A stretch of DNA of 64,000 nt from Ciona intestinalis (lineage: Eukaryota; Chordata; Ascidiacea; Phlebobranchia; Cionidae), in assembly GCF_000224145.3 (NCBI RefSeq), contig NC_020173.2:2549096-2613095 (forward strand). The letters run 5' to 3'. The notes under the pieces are model-generated. The model made no database searches and was not told the origin of the DNA. It saw nothing but the letters and a program-made list of their open reading frames with translations. This document shows positions 48,501 to 59,905 of the stretch, in pieces. Position 1 is the stretch's first letter. Each line of letters starts with the position of its first letter. A program made the translations under genes and the position numbers.

Positions 48501-51500
48501 CCCAGCTCAATGTACAGGTTCAGAAAGACTTTTGTCTGCTCTTTATAGATTTTTTCACTGTATGTTAATAAATACTTGTGTGAAATGTTTAAAAAATTAA
48601 TGTTACGTATTTCATTTAATGATTGTGTCACCAAGGAAAGGTGTTTATAATTACTGCCTCAGTTCTACAGTCTAATCAATCATCACACCAACTTACATGC
48701 ACAGCTAAAACATGCTGCTTCAAGTAAGGGTTGGTTTTGAAGCTCTTATCACATTCAACGCAAGCAAAAGGTTTCGCCGCATCAGTGTTTTGCACAGTAG
48801 TAGGCACAGAGACAGAAGTATTAGATTGCACAGCCATAGCATTCACACCATGCACGTTCCTCATATGAGACGATAGAAGACTTGATTTCATGAAATTTTT
48901 CCCACATTCTAAACATCTGTGAATAATAATGGTTAGGTGATAATAGAGTTATATATAAGGTGAGATTTGTGAATAATAGAACAAACATAGTGGGCAAACA
49001 ACTTCAACAGAATCATTTGAGTATTTTTATTAAAACTTACATTCTAACAGTTGTTATTAATGGCTTTGACTGTAATTGCACCTAATGCTTACTGTTACTG
49101 GTATTTATTTACAATTTTTGATCTAGTTGTTCCATATAATGTTTTCCAAGTCTGACCTTTTGTACTAGAACTATTTTTCTGAACTTCTTCATAAGCTTCA
49201 ATATTAAAACAGCATGCTTTTCCTAACCTAGTAATCTAAGACCCTCAGTAATGCCCTAATATTTCAGCTATCTGTAAATGCAGCTTGGCTTTATCACACA
49301 CTTACACAGAATTTGGCCATTCTTTTTCATCAGTGAGATATTTTTCATGACACAGCCAGAATTCTGACATGACATAACCAAGAAAAGATTGGCACACCAG
49401 AAATACCAGGTCACCTTAGCTAAAATTTATTGCCGGTTTATAACTAAGGTAGCCTATCTGATAAATCCAGAACTGTTCAACTGACTATACTTTTTGTTCA
49501 ATGGTTGAATGACGTCTTAATTTACTAAGTTCTGGTATGATTAAAATAATGTAAAGGCCAATATTTTGTTAACGTTTATTTATATAGTAGGGTGGGGNNN
49601 NNNNNNNNNNNNNNNNNNNNNNNNNNNNNNNNNNNNNNNNNNNNNNNGACACCTTTAGCATACAATATACAAATATCCTGTTCGTGTTTTTAATAATTAA
49701 CAACGGTCTATGGAAGTCGTGAGGATATAGTTTTATGATATTTTAAAGGTTCTTTGTATACTACTAAACGGGACGAGAAAATAGAGTTAAAAGGTGTCCA
49801 TCTTCCCCCACCCTACTGTATTTTAGTGCCAGACTGGCAGTATAAAAATAAGTAAGCCAACATATAAAACAGGTAGCCAATACAAGAGAGTTAAAGTAGG
49901 GGCAAAATTTGAATAGAAACCCTATGAAAAATTGATAAATCTTGTTGTAAAAAATAGCGAAAATAAAGACAACTTACTTATGGTGTATTGCTCTTGGTCC
50001 TTGTACAGTATGTGCCATGTATATATGATAATTAAGTTGTCCACCATTCATAAAACAAGCTTGGCAGTCACTACATGTAAACACAACAGAAGAATTTTGA
50101 TTCTCATTATGTAAGTGTACAGCTTTCATATGGTCCTGAGAAAATACGAAAGATTTATTTAATATTTAACATACAACAGTCTAAACGCATTCTTTTTCAC
50201 ACGTTAAGTGAGACCGTACACACAAAATTTAGGTCAGAGTTAGCCCATTACCTGACACCCAGATACCAGTGTGCTACCACATGAGCCCCACCAGATGTTG
50301 AAGCCAGTCGTTTTTCCTAAGGTAAAAACACATTAACAAGCACACAACTAATCACCTGTAAATGATGAGGGGCTAAGAAACTTTCTGGGCAAGCTGAACA
50401 CTTGTATGGACGTGCATGCAACTCGGCGTGACATTTAAAGTTGTGGAAACTAAGTTTACCAGCACTTCCAAACACTTCGTTGCATTCATCTGTTAATATA
50501 TTTTAACTCAGCATATTTACTTAAAAACTGGGTTTTTAATACACTATAGTTTCTTAGATATATCGGTAACCGAGGCAAAGCAACAGCTTTACTTCAAGTT
50601 TTAACTATTTTCCCCTTTTTTTATCTTTTGTGCGTGTTAGGCTTTTATTATTTATTATTATATATATATATATATATATAATATATAAGAATTCATTTTA
50701 AATTATTATTTTTTATACGGTTACTCACAAATTGTTAAAGTCGGTTTACGTTTTACTAAATAAAATTATGGATTTAAGAAAAAGATCTGTTGTCAATGGT
50801 GTGGTACCTACTACCTACAGATTGTTAAGCAACATCATATCTAAATATATATAATACATACTACACTTGTGCGTCATTTCCCCCTCAATCTCAGTTGAAA
50901 TAGAAGCTTGGACTTGATTTATTGGAACGCTCATAACACTTCGTGTCATTGACCTTTCACCTAAACATTTAACAAATCAAAATAAAGCAAAAAAATACTG
51001 TTTTGAAAGTTAACATTTTCAGAAAAAATTACCTTGCATTTTTTTATTCATATACGATACCAATATAAAGAAGATCAGTAGTCAGAGCCTTGAACAGAGT
51101 ATGTGAATTTGGGTAATGTGGCAACTCTGGCTAAATTCCCAAGTCCCATGACATGTCTCACCATGGAACCTCACATATAGAATAGAACCAGACTGGGACA
51201 TTAAAATGTTGGTCCACAAAAGACCATAAAAGCTTAAATTTTTAAATACCATGCCTAGCAGTACCAGTTTATACATACGTAACTTAGTAAACTTACCCTG
51301 TTGCTGCTGCTGTTGTTGCTGTGTTGCATATATTGGTGTCATAATGGTGGGAATTGAGTGTTGTATCATAGTAACACCACTTTCAGCAGCAGCCTGTTCA
51401 ATAAAGTCCTTCCTTATAGTGATTGACATGGGTGCAGATGAAGTGTACATAGATTGTACTGATGATCCACATTGTATGTTATCTGTGATGTCATAATGCA

Positions 51501-52738
51501 AGTGTCAATGTTATAAACATTAATATATTATAACTTTATTAGTGTTGACTTCAGTTTAAAATGGTAAAACATAGGTGTATATATAATATATAAAATTTCT
51601 AAAAAGATAAAATAAACATTACAGAAACTAAAATAAGGCTATTTTGTTTAGGAAAATATTGATAATCAAACAAGTGTGATAACACTGTAAAATGTGTTTA
51701 AGATTTTCACTTTAAACGATGCCAGTCAAGTCTTATTATTTGTAAATAAAAATAAACCAACTTACTATCTATCTGTGGTGTAGTGGTTGAAATGATAACA
51801 TTAGAATTTACCATCCCTATGTTATTAATGGTTCCCATGCCTGGTAATGTACCGGAGAAGACAGTTCCACGCTTAGACAACTGGTTGGCTGATGGTATGG
51901 ATATTTGGTTCAATGAAGGGACCCCTTGGCCAACCATGAAGTTCTTGGCATTGTTGCCGTTCTGGAAAATATAACGTAAACATAAATTGAGATTTAGCAG
52001 TAAAAGAAGAGTCGTTAAAAACACTATGGGTTAACACTATTAGAGTAAAATAAAAGTGAGGCTGCTAAACCTGATACAAATTAGAATAGATTAAAAATTA
52101 GGGAATAGATATGAGTAAAAGATCTAGTAACAGGATATAACATAAAGTTAGTTCATCTCTTCGAATGCTGTGGCTAAAGGTCAGATCAATTAAAACAGGG
52201 AAGAGAAGGAAATTAGCAGCAAAACGAGATTCATTAAAACGCGCTTTAGGTAAACAGTACTTGTGTTACAATATACTAAAAATTAAGGATTAGGTATAGA
52301 AATGATCTAGTAACAGCTTGGCTGGCAGGGTGGCCATGCTAACTCTGAAGTGCGTTACATTGTTAATCCGAAGTGAAAATTATTTTATAATAATTTAGAC
52401 CTATCCCTTGCATATCGTAATTAGATGAAGGATTTTTGGTGCTAAGGAAATGAGCAAACTTTGGCCCAATTCCTAGACATGCTTTGTTACTTTACCCCTA
52501 GAATAGAGTACTCTACACAAGACAAACAATATCGACTCACCATTGAACCAGATTCAGCAGCTCCACTGCTAGCAACTGCTGCTGTAGCTCCAGCAAATAT
52601 ATTCGCAAAGTTCACCATTGAAGTTTGACTGATTACGGTGATGTCTGAATCTTTAGGTTTAGAGTTATTGACTTCAATTGGAATATTGTGAGTCCCTTCA
52701 CTTGAGGATGGAAGCCAATATTTTGTAGATTCCATCAT
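42565..52738 (-). CDS. Multi-C2H2 zinc-finger protein with Gln-rich tail, 997 aa
   Basis: Eighteen exons, all in phase: 52541-52738, 51766-51961, 51297-51482, 50862-50960, 50356-50489, 49978-50135, 48697-48916, 48058-48216, 47718-47841, 47192-47328, 46779-46859, 46154-46390, 45610-45809, 45266-45437, 44702-44863, 43633-43713, 43219-43376, 42565-42856 (2994 nt). The first ~220 residues are Ser/Thr/Asn/Gln-rich with a Q8 run. Then come about 16 canonical C-x2-C-x12-H-x4-H fingers (for example CEQCGKGFGRRSDLN and CVECGKCFAHIGVLK) plus two degenerate ones (CLECGAVIDK..., CADCQEGFADESQ...). The last exon has a second Q8 run. The uniform H-x4-H spacing with a VH ending differs from KRAB-type arrays. 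Several fingers are split by introns. Probably a nuclear DNA-binding regulator; orthologue not recognised. Confidence 0.9.
43995..44189. mobile_element. MITE copy C, nested in the foldback element
   Basis: Begins TATAGTAGGGTGGGGAAGAT and ends GGTGTCCCATCTTCCCCAAC then CCTACTATT. Interior matches the other copies in inverted orientation (AACACATAATTTCC, CCTGATCGTGTTTTAAAG, GGGACGAGAAAAC). Confidence 0.9.
44203..44252. other. Assembly gap (50 N)
   Basis: A 50-base N run, a size often used for gaps of unknown length, immediately right of MITE copy C and inside the foldback element. Confidence 0.98.
44985..45215 (+). repeat. Two tandem copies of the GGGTGAGGTC dispersed repeat
   Basis: Copies begin near 45007 (TCTATTCTATAAGGTTGAGG) and 45145 (TTCTGTTCTATATGGGTGAA), each followed by TCTTCAGTRAGGC and GAGACCTGG-like sequence. 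In the intron between the exons at 44702-44863 and 45266-45437 of the zinc-finger gene. Confidence 0.6.
46970..47185 (-). mobile_element. tRNA-derived SINE body, minus orientation
   Basis: Complement reads GGGCGTATGTGTCATTAGAC, CCAACTCAGTGGTCACTAA, TGGCTTGTCTAAATAACCAG and AAGTTACATATGTGGTAAC, colinear with the SINE at 54783-55020 but lacking most of the head. In a zinc-finger gene intron. Confidence 0.65.
47452..47656. mobile_element. MITE copy D in a zinc-finger gene intron
   Basis: Ends ATAGTAGGGTGGGGAAGACA and AAAGGTGTCCCATCTTTCCC then CACCCTACTATA, with TA-rich flanks. Interior AGCACATAATAACC and CAAATATCCTGGCCTTG. Intron 47329-47717. Confidence 0.9.
48290..48445 (+). mobile_element. 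tRNA-derived SINE, plus orientation, truncated head
   Basis: AGAGGTTACGGATTTAAAA (B-box region) then CAATGCTACCAATATAGAC, ATATGTGTCCTTGTGACAC, AAAGTTGTCCAAATC and GTCAGCCATACATAAA follow the same order as the copy at 54783. In the intron 48217-48696. Confidence 0.6.
49582..49820. mobile_element. MITE copy E, interrupted by an assembly gap (49598-49647)
   Basis: Left end ATATAGTAGGGTGGGG runs directly into 50 N; after the gap the element resumes with GACACCTTTAGCATACAATA and ends AAAGGTGTCCATCTTCCCCC then ACCCTACTGTA. In the zinc-finger gene intron 48917-49977. Confidence 0.88.
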
Positions 52739-54219
52739 TGGATGTTAATATCTATGATTCAAAATATTGCTAATTAGTTACTATTGTATTATCTATTGTG
52801 GCTACTATAATGGGAAAGATGGGCAAAACAAATTTATATTTTTCTTTTAAAGTGTTAACTGTTTTTACATTTTATGTTGAATATTTTTTGGAAAGATATT
52901 TTAATGAGAGGATGGGTGATATAGTGCATTGTATTTATTTTTTATTAATGTTTATTAATTTTCAGTATATGTATGTTATTGTAATGCGTTATAATTTATA
53001 CATGTAAAACTATTTTACTTGCATGGAGAAATAGAATACACGTTAAATATCTCATTGAATTTGATTATTAAAACAATAAATGGTGTTTGGTTATTGATAC
53101 AAGTTTGCGTTGGTGCTAACCGTGTTTTGAAAGTCGCCAAACTATTTGAAAACTGAACCCAGCAAAGATTATACTTGTTGTGTGAGGGTGAGCGCAACGC
53201 CAGCGCGCGACTCCATTTTGTGATTGCATGTACCGATTGCGCCGCGTAGACACACCCACTGCACTACTTTCACAGCTGAAAATACGATTTTATAGACAAG
53301 GATAGCTCTTACCTTAACGATTAGTAGATTGTTAATATCTTGCACTTCTGTTTAGTATCTATTAATTTTAAAAATTCCTTATTTTTACGGCAAAAACGTT
53401 GAAAATAGTAAATACAAGCTACACATACATTCACTGTGCTATACACAAAGCGCACACAATCATACATCACTCAAGCGTGACCGCAATCATATTCACCCGC
53501 TTATGCCCTAAATAGTGTCACTCCGCACAACAATAACCTGGAATTTGCGACAAATATTAAAACGATTTTTTAAATTTACTTTTTATCATCAAATACAATA
53601 TACGACAGTGACACGCAGTTACTTTTGGAATTGTTTTCTTGTTTATGTAAGTTATTGCAACAAATTTACGTTTAATAAACAAATACGAAGGAAAACACCT
53701 GTCCAGACTATTAAAACTTGGTTACACTGCTTCCAAAGCAACATTGTAGCTTTTGTAACATCAATATACTGTATTTACGTATTTTCGATTTTTAACATTT
53801 TTAAAATAAGATTCAGGGGAATCCCCAGGGACGAAAAACACTTCTTATCGTTTGTTTTGAAATTAAAATTACAAAAAAACAAACGCACAAAACACACCTG
53901 TTTCTGTCTTAAATTTTGAATTATAACACGAGATCTCGAAAAAAATTATTGATTTTTAAAAACAATCGCGTTTTGTGCAATATCCAACTGTTGTACATCA
54001 AGTCACCAACCGTGAAACAAAATGCGGAACTATTACACAGACAAAGACGCTTACACAGACAAAGACGCTTACATATCAGTTCAATTCGGACCTGACTGTT
54101 TGCTGCCACTGCAAAGTTATTTATTTATATTTCAGTTAGGTAGACAGAAAAATTTTGTTTGCCTTCCTTTTATTGGAATACCTATGGTACAACCTTGACT
54201 TACGCGAACAAGAAACAAA
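52739..54219. other. Divergent intergenic region, zinc-finger and caspase-like genes
   Basis: No convincing exon. A GC-richer patch at 53180-53260 (CAACGCCAGCGCGCGACTCC) and an 18-bp direct repeat (CACAGACAAAGACGCTTA) at about 54037-54074 stand out. Any unseen 5' exon of the caspase-like gene, such as a prodomain, would have to lie here; none was found. Confidence 0.5.
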
Positions 54220-57200
54220 ATGCAACCTTATTCGAAGCATGTTGATGAAAAGGGATTGTTTCTTCTAATTCATAATTTTAAATACGGGGATAGAGGTTTG
54301 GCATCATTTTTTAGTAAATAAATTATATAGCTTATTTACTCTGACATAGTGAGCACTGACGATGTCTTATCTCATAAACTTTATGCGCACTCACAAGGTC
54401 TACTGAAACATGTTGTGTGATTGTTTTCAACATGGTTGTCAATTTGGATTACAAGTAATGAACTTGTCTTGCCGTAGGACAAACACTATGGCCAAAGCTT
54501 CAAGCATTTATTAATTGGTTACAATGCGAGTAAAGGACACTGAACCTCTTTTGGTTTATTTGAATAATGGATATAAAGAGTAAAAAATATAAACCAATGT
54601 TTGAGGTTTACGCTTATTGCCAGGGTCACTCAAAGGCTCGCAAAAAGATGCTGATGCAATACGAGATGTGGTTGCCAAATTAGATTTCGATGTAATACTA
54701 AAGGAAAATCTAACAGAAGAACAGATTATTTGTGTAAGTTATTATCATTTATGTTAAACATTTAAAATTTAGTTGTTTATGTCCAGCGCTGTGGCAAAGT
54801 GGTTAGCGCACCTGTCTCTAACCCAGAGGTAATGGGTTCAAGACTGGTTGTTGCTACCATTGTGGGCGTATGTGTCCTTAGGCACGACACTTAACGACAA
54901 ATGCTCCAACCCAGTGGCCACTGATGGGTTGTCCAAATTATCAGCCATACATTAAAAAAAATCCAAAAAAAATAATCACCACGAAGTAACATACATGGTA
55001 ACTCTGTTGCAACTCGACGCTTAAAGTGACACCACATCACCCAACCACAATACTTCGCTAATCATGTCAACACTTCCGATACCGCTTATCTTATGGGAAA
55101 CTATTCTCATGAAAACAAAACCCCGGTTGAACAAGGTTAATGATATTCCGTTCAGCCGCTGACAGGCCCAAATCGATTCCATTTTATCGCACGACCTCAC
55201 ACTGCTGTCACGTGATTCTGTCCGGTATATAATTCGCCCTTTCCCCAACTCCTAACACTAACTAAGAGAGACGAGAACTACCGAACTAATGCCACCATCG
55301 GCACTGAGACCACGAGGTCAGTCTAGGCTCATGGCGGGCTCTGCGAGCCCTTGCCCGGCCGTCAAGTAGGCCCGTTATCGTATTGTGTACTTGTGTACCA
55401 GAAAAGGGAATAAAACTTAGCCAGATATTATGAACTGCTTGGTCTTTGGTTATAAAAGCAATTAGTACTACGGTAGATATAGCACCTCGCTGAAGCCTGT
55501 ATATAAAGTCAGATCAGCACCAGTCATATAACCCAACCAGCAATCCTGTATATTCAGTGGGGGACTATAACTCCTTACTGGCATGAGGTGTATGAAACAG
55601 TACACACATGTTATAACGACTGTTGTTTTCGACCACATACGGATAAAGTAAGTAAGTTACAAGTAACATTATCAATCATCTAACGCATATTGAAAAACAA
55701 ATTATAAACTTTTCTGGCTATTTTTCTAATAGTAATTGCAACGTTTATATAAATTCATCAGTTAATGAAAGATATAAAGAAAAATGAGTTAAACAACCGG
55801 TTCTGTTTGTGGGTATATGTGCTTGCTCATGGGACCAAAGGACAACAAATTTATGGTGTTGATGGCAAATGTGTTAGTGTTCGAGAGCACATCATGAAAC
55901 CATTTCTTCACAACTGCAGTCAACTTACAAATAAGCCAAAGCTGTTTTTCGTTGATGTGAGTTTATATCTATTAACAGAAAAGATAAGGCATCCAGGAGT
56001 TCGAATGAGCTCCAAGAATACGGAGAGGATATATTTAAGGGGGGGTGAATGCTCCTTTTAATGATTTTTAAAGAATAATATATTGGTTGGTGAATCTCCT
56101 GTTTGTCTGTCACTGAACTAGAATGTTTAACAGGTCTAAAATATTTATCTTATTTTATTTCAGGCATGCCAAGGTGCAACATCGACAGCTCAAACAAGTC
56201 GTCATGTAAGCTGGATAAAACTGAATTGATTTTAACTGCATAAAACAGGGGTTCTTAAATGTTTGGAATCAAAAATCCCAACTAAACTCGCTCCCCCTTT
56301 TTTGGCATGCAGGAATTTAACTACATACAATTTTTCTGGCAAAATTAGGAATGGTTAAAGAACTTAATTTTTTTTTAATATTTGTGTAACTTATTTATGT
56401 GTGATTGTAGATTGATAGTACAGCTGACACAACCTTTAGTGAGGTTCGAGGTGTCCCTGATAACACACCTACGGATACGGATGCTTGTGACTGGTTACTT
56501 GAATATTCTTGCAGCGATGGTAAGAGGCTCAATTTTAAGTTATAACATGGGTGTCCTCTTATACACCAGACACACATGGTGTATTCATACCCCTCATGCT
56601 TACTGTCGGGTTATAACATGGGTGTCGTCCTATACACCACACACAAAGAAAAACATGACTGTGAATACTATTCACAGGTCACAATGCCACAGTCGGGGTG
56701 TTTACACCAATACTTGCTAAAATCTTGCAAAGGGAAATAAAAGCAGGTTAGTTTGTAATAAAGCAAATGCTGTAATAATAAGGATTTTAAATTGCATTGC
56801 TCACAGGGAGTCAGCAAGAACTCTTACCTATGTTAAGAGAGTTATGTTCTCAAGTGACCCGTAGTTCAACAGGATTCGGTAACCAAGTTCCAATTTTTGA
56901 AAGCACTCTTACAAATTGTTTCTATCCTGGACAACATGTGATAAATAAAAAACACCCTTTTCACACATCTGACAAAACTAAACTGATTTTATCTCAAAAA
57001 TCTTATGGACAAACTTCTTGTGTAAGGGATTCAGGTGTTGGAAACACATATGAGCCTACTGCAGAATGTAAGTAATGTGTTTACAGGTAGCATACATTGG
57101 CCATAAGGTATATGAAACAAAATATACATATTATAATCATCAAGGACACATAGTCGTTCACTGTTGTTTACTTAGTGAGTACAGTAGCTAAAACAATTGG

Positions 57201-59905
57201 GGTAATCACTTATTTAATCTTGTGTGATAAAAGGGAGAAACTTTCACACACCCGGTGCCCACACTGGGTTGCACCAAATGTCAAGTCCACAATGCTAGCG
57301 ACTAATTTAAGTTAATGGCATTTCTTTTAACTATATGCAACAATTGCTAAGTTAATTGTGCAATATTTTATCAGCCTCAGATCAGGCACTGCATCCGCCA
57401 CTTAGAACATCAGAGTTTGAAGCTGCAATGAATAATGGTAATGCATGGTTAGAAATAAGTAAACTTTTTTACACCAACTTTATTGACAGAGGATATTGAT
57501 AATTGTTTACAAAATAACAAGTTTCGTGATGCAAAGGAATTGATTGCTATTCAAATTAAATCAACAAAGTGTGAAAGAGAAATCTGGATCTATAAATTAA
57601 AACAGGATTTCTGCTGTATAAAGGTACTATGTTATTTTGGAATAGACAAGGGAAATTGATGAAGGCTAGTGGTCCCTTATGGGTTGTCAAAATTGTCTGC
57701 CATACATTACAATCAGAACATTCATGTTACAGCGACTGTAGTTACTATACCACACAAGGATTACATGCATTGTCATAAATTCATGCTACTATGTGTAAGG
57801 GTATTGCTATATTCTATACACATGTTTTGTAAGTGTGTGTATTTAGGTCGCCCTATTTCCGTATCTAGAACGATAATTACGTAGCACGGAAGGTGTGGAA
57901 CATACCTGCAAGCTCTAAGATTCAAACAAGATTTTTGACTGCTGTCACTTACCTAGCCGCTGAATTTATCACGCTTTTTTTTCTGTATGCTTTCGTTGAG
58001 AAATTGTTGCATATATAAGCTTGTTATAGTCAGTAGTAAACTATTCAAGATTGAACTAAACTGAGTAACGTGTTGTTATAAGTAAGAAATATAAGCACCA
58101 CATTTATCTAAGGTGATTAACAGCTTCAAGACACTTTCTATGGTTAATTTCAATTAAAACCCATTCGTTACTCTTAAAATCTTGACATGCATAATATGCC
58201 ATATCCAAGCTGTCTACAGTTTAACAAAATCTGTTGTCATCTGTACAGATGGGCAACAAAGGCAAGGTTCAACATCATACTGAACAATGGCGGAAAACCA
58301 TTTGTGGAGATAGGTATACGCGAACTAAACAAGTTGATGATTTCTTTTATGTTTGCAAGTTGTTTGCAAACAATGGATTACCTGAAAAAGCTTTATTAAT
58401 GCTTCAACATGCAGCAGATTTGTATTATGAACTGGGGAATGCCCAAAGTGGATCTCCTGGGCTTGAACATTGTATTGGTAAGCAAACACTCTTGGTTATT
58501 GAGCCTGAAGTAGTCATACAGATCTTTTTTGTCAAACGGTTGTTCTTATTGTTGTTTTTTTGCGACTTTTTTTCGCACTCATCTAAATTCTCAATTTTAG
58601 CATTTATTCTTGAATCTATTGATTGAAATCAAATCATTATATATATTAAAATTTTTTTAGATTTAAAACCACATAATTAGCAATTGAATAAAGATTACTT
58701 TACTGTTTGATCAAAAGCACTAAATTCAAAATGTAAGGGAAAATATTATTATTCTGTCATATCTTTTATAAAACGAAAATAAATACAAATAATTGTTACA
58801 TCGGGCAAGGATCAAACTTGAGACATTAGGCAATAATCTGTTCCCAACATGCGCTTAACTGTATGGGAATTTTAGAGTGAACGTGTTAGTGAGATAAGAA
58901 ATCCACAAGACGACTGACACCTGTTTTAAACTATTACCATTCAAGTAGGGACGCTTTGAAAGCTCAATTCTTTTACATTGTTATCAGTTATTGTAAATGA
59001 AACATTATTTTTAGTTAAACATTGTATGATTAATATTAACTTTTTAAATTACGTAACTACCGCATGATTATAGTTTGTTCAAATTCCCCAAGACAAATTT
59101 GTTTTCTTGTAAGTTTACAAGTCAACACATGCAGAAGTTGTACATATTTATGTATATTATTTACCAATTACTCAATCATCATACACCAAAACTTCATAAG
59201 TCTTCATGAGTTATATTAAAAAAAAGAGTTAATTAATATTGCGCTAATTAGTTTAATACGTGTTCACTCATTAAACTTTGCTCTCTTGTTATCATGTTGC
59301 TTTTACAAAATATGTTTTCAGATCTTCTATACAACTTGCATATTGAGAAAGTAAAGAAAGATATTGAAATGAAGAAATTATTCCAATTGCAAAAAGACTT
59401 ACGAAATCCTTCGAAAAAAATGGAAACAATATTATATCCAGATTGTAAAGTTTTTTATCTGCCAACTATGTCTGTGCTGGAGAGCGAAGAGGAAACAATG
59501 GAGAACAATCCTCCAACTGGTTTCAAATTAAATGTGATTAAGAACAATTACCCTACAGATCAACATTCACAAAATGTTAAAATGATACATCACCATGATA
59601 TCTATCAGCACAAAGCCGACTTCCCTAATAATCCAATACCAGTAATTAAACCTATGCTGCTTAGGTTGAGTGATCTATCATTTAAGTTAGGTGATCCTTC
59701 AAATATACAAGACCCATCATTCAAGAAGAAAATGGCAAAACTTCTGTACCATTACCAGACTGTTTTCAACGTTGAAGCGAATGAGTTGGGCGTTCAGAAC
59801 ATTTATCAAGCTCTGATGGATGTTAGCATCACAGGACACACCAACCAGCATGATATGCCAGTTATGCAAGACAATTTTTGGCTGCCATCTGATACAGCAC
59901 TATGA
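54220..59905 (+). CDS. Caspase homologue with long C-terminal extension, 623 aa
   Basis: Eleven exons in phase: 54220-54295, 54624-54733, 55762-55956, 56164-56205, 56411-56519, 56678-56746, 56807-57067, 57375-57437, 57490-57623, 58249-58477, 59322-59905 (1872 nt). Residues about 10-245 form a caspase p20/p10 unit: GLFLLIHNF, KGSQKDADAIRDVV, LAHGTKG with catalytic His85, KPKLFFVDACQG with Cys129 (DACQG in place of the usual QACRG), then a p10-like SDGHNATVGVFTPILAKILQ and IFESTLTNCFYP. Caspases are Asp-directed Cys proteases of apoptosis and inflammation. No CARD or DED prodomain is seen; the start at 54220 follows an in-frame stop. The tail of about 380 residues includes a TPR-like helical stretch, FANNGLPEKALLMLQHAADL, and is unfamiliar. 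The p10 segment lacks the usual SWR-type loop, so specificity may differ. Confidence 0.78.
54783..55020 (+). mobile_element. tRNA-derived SINE, near full length
   Basis: Head GCGCTGTGGCAAAGTGGTTA (A box region), AACCCAGAGGTAATGGGTTC and AAGACTGG (B box region), then GCTACCATTGTGGGCGTATG, GGCACGACACTTAACGAC, CCAGTGGCCACTGATGGG, ATCAGCCATACATTAAAAAA and ACCACGAAGTAACATACATG. This is the best template for the family in the window. In intron 2 of the caspase-like gene. It is a SINE, not a tRNA gene, because the acceptor and anticodon stems do not close. Confidence 0.85.
55021..55530 (+). mobile_element. Possible solo LTR or LTR-like fragment
   Basis: This part of intron 2 is clearly GC-richer than its surroundings (about 55020-55380). 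It contains a promoter-like GTATATAATTCGCC (55225), then CTCTGCGAGCCCTTGCCCGG, GTTATCGTATTGTGTACTTG and a poly(A)-type GGGAATAAAAC (about 55405). That order (TATA, R, poly(A) signal) resembles an LTR. Terminal TG/CA repeats and a target-site duplication were not identified, so it may be something else. Confidence 0.3.
56531..56650. repeat. Two tandem copies of the ~77-bp dispersed repeat
   Basis: TTATAACATGGGTGTCCTCT at 56539 and TTATAACATGGGTGTCGTCC at 56611, with ACACACATGGTGTATTCATA and CCTCATGCTTACTGTCGGG between. Same orientation as the array at 1-230. In the caspase-like gene intron 56520-56677. Confidence 0.85.

Noticed and set aside
54568..54690. ATG-initiated frame at 54564 as the caspase start
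   Set aside because: It runs in a different frame and stops; the caspase frame there enters only through the acceptor at 54623, joined in phase to the exon 54220-54295.
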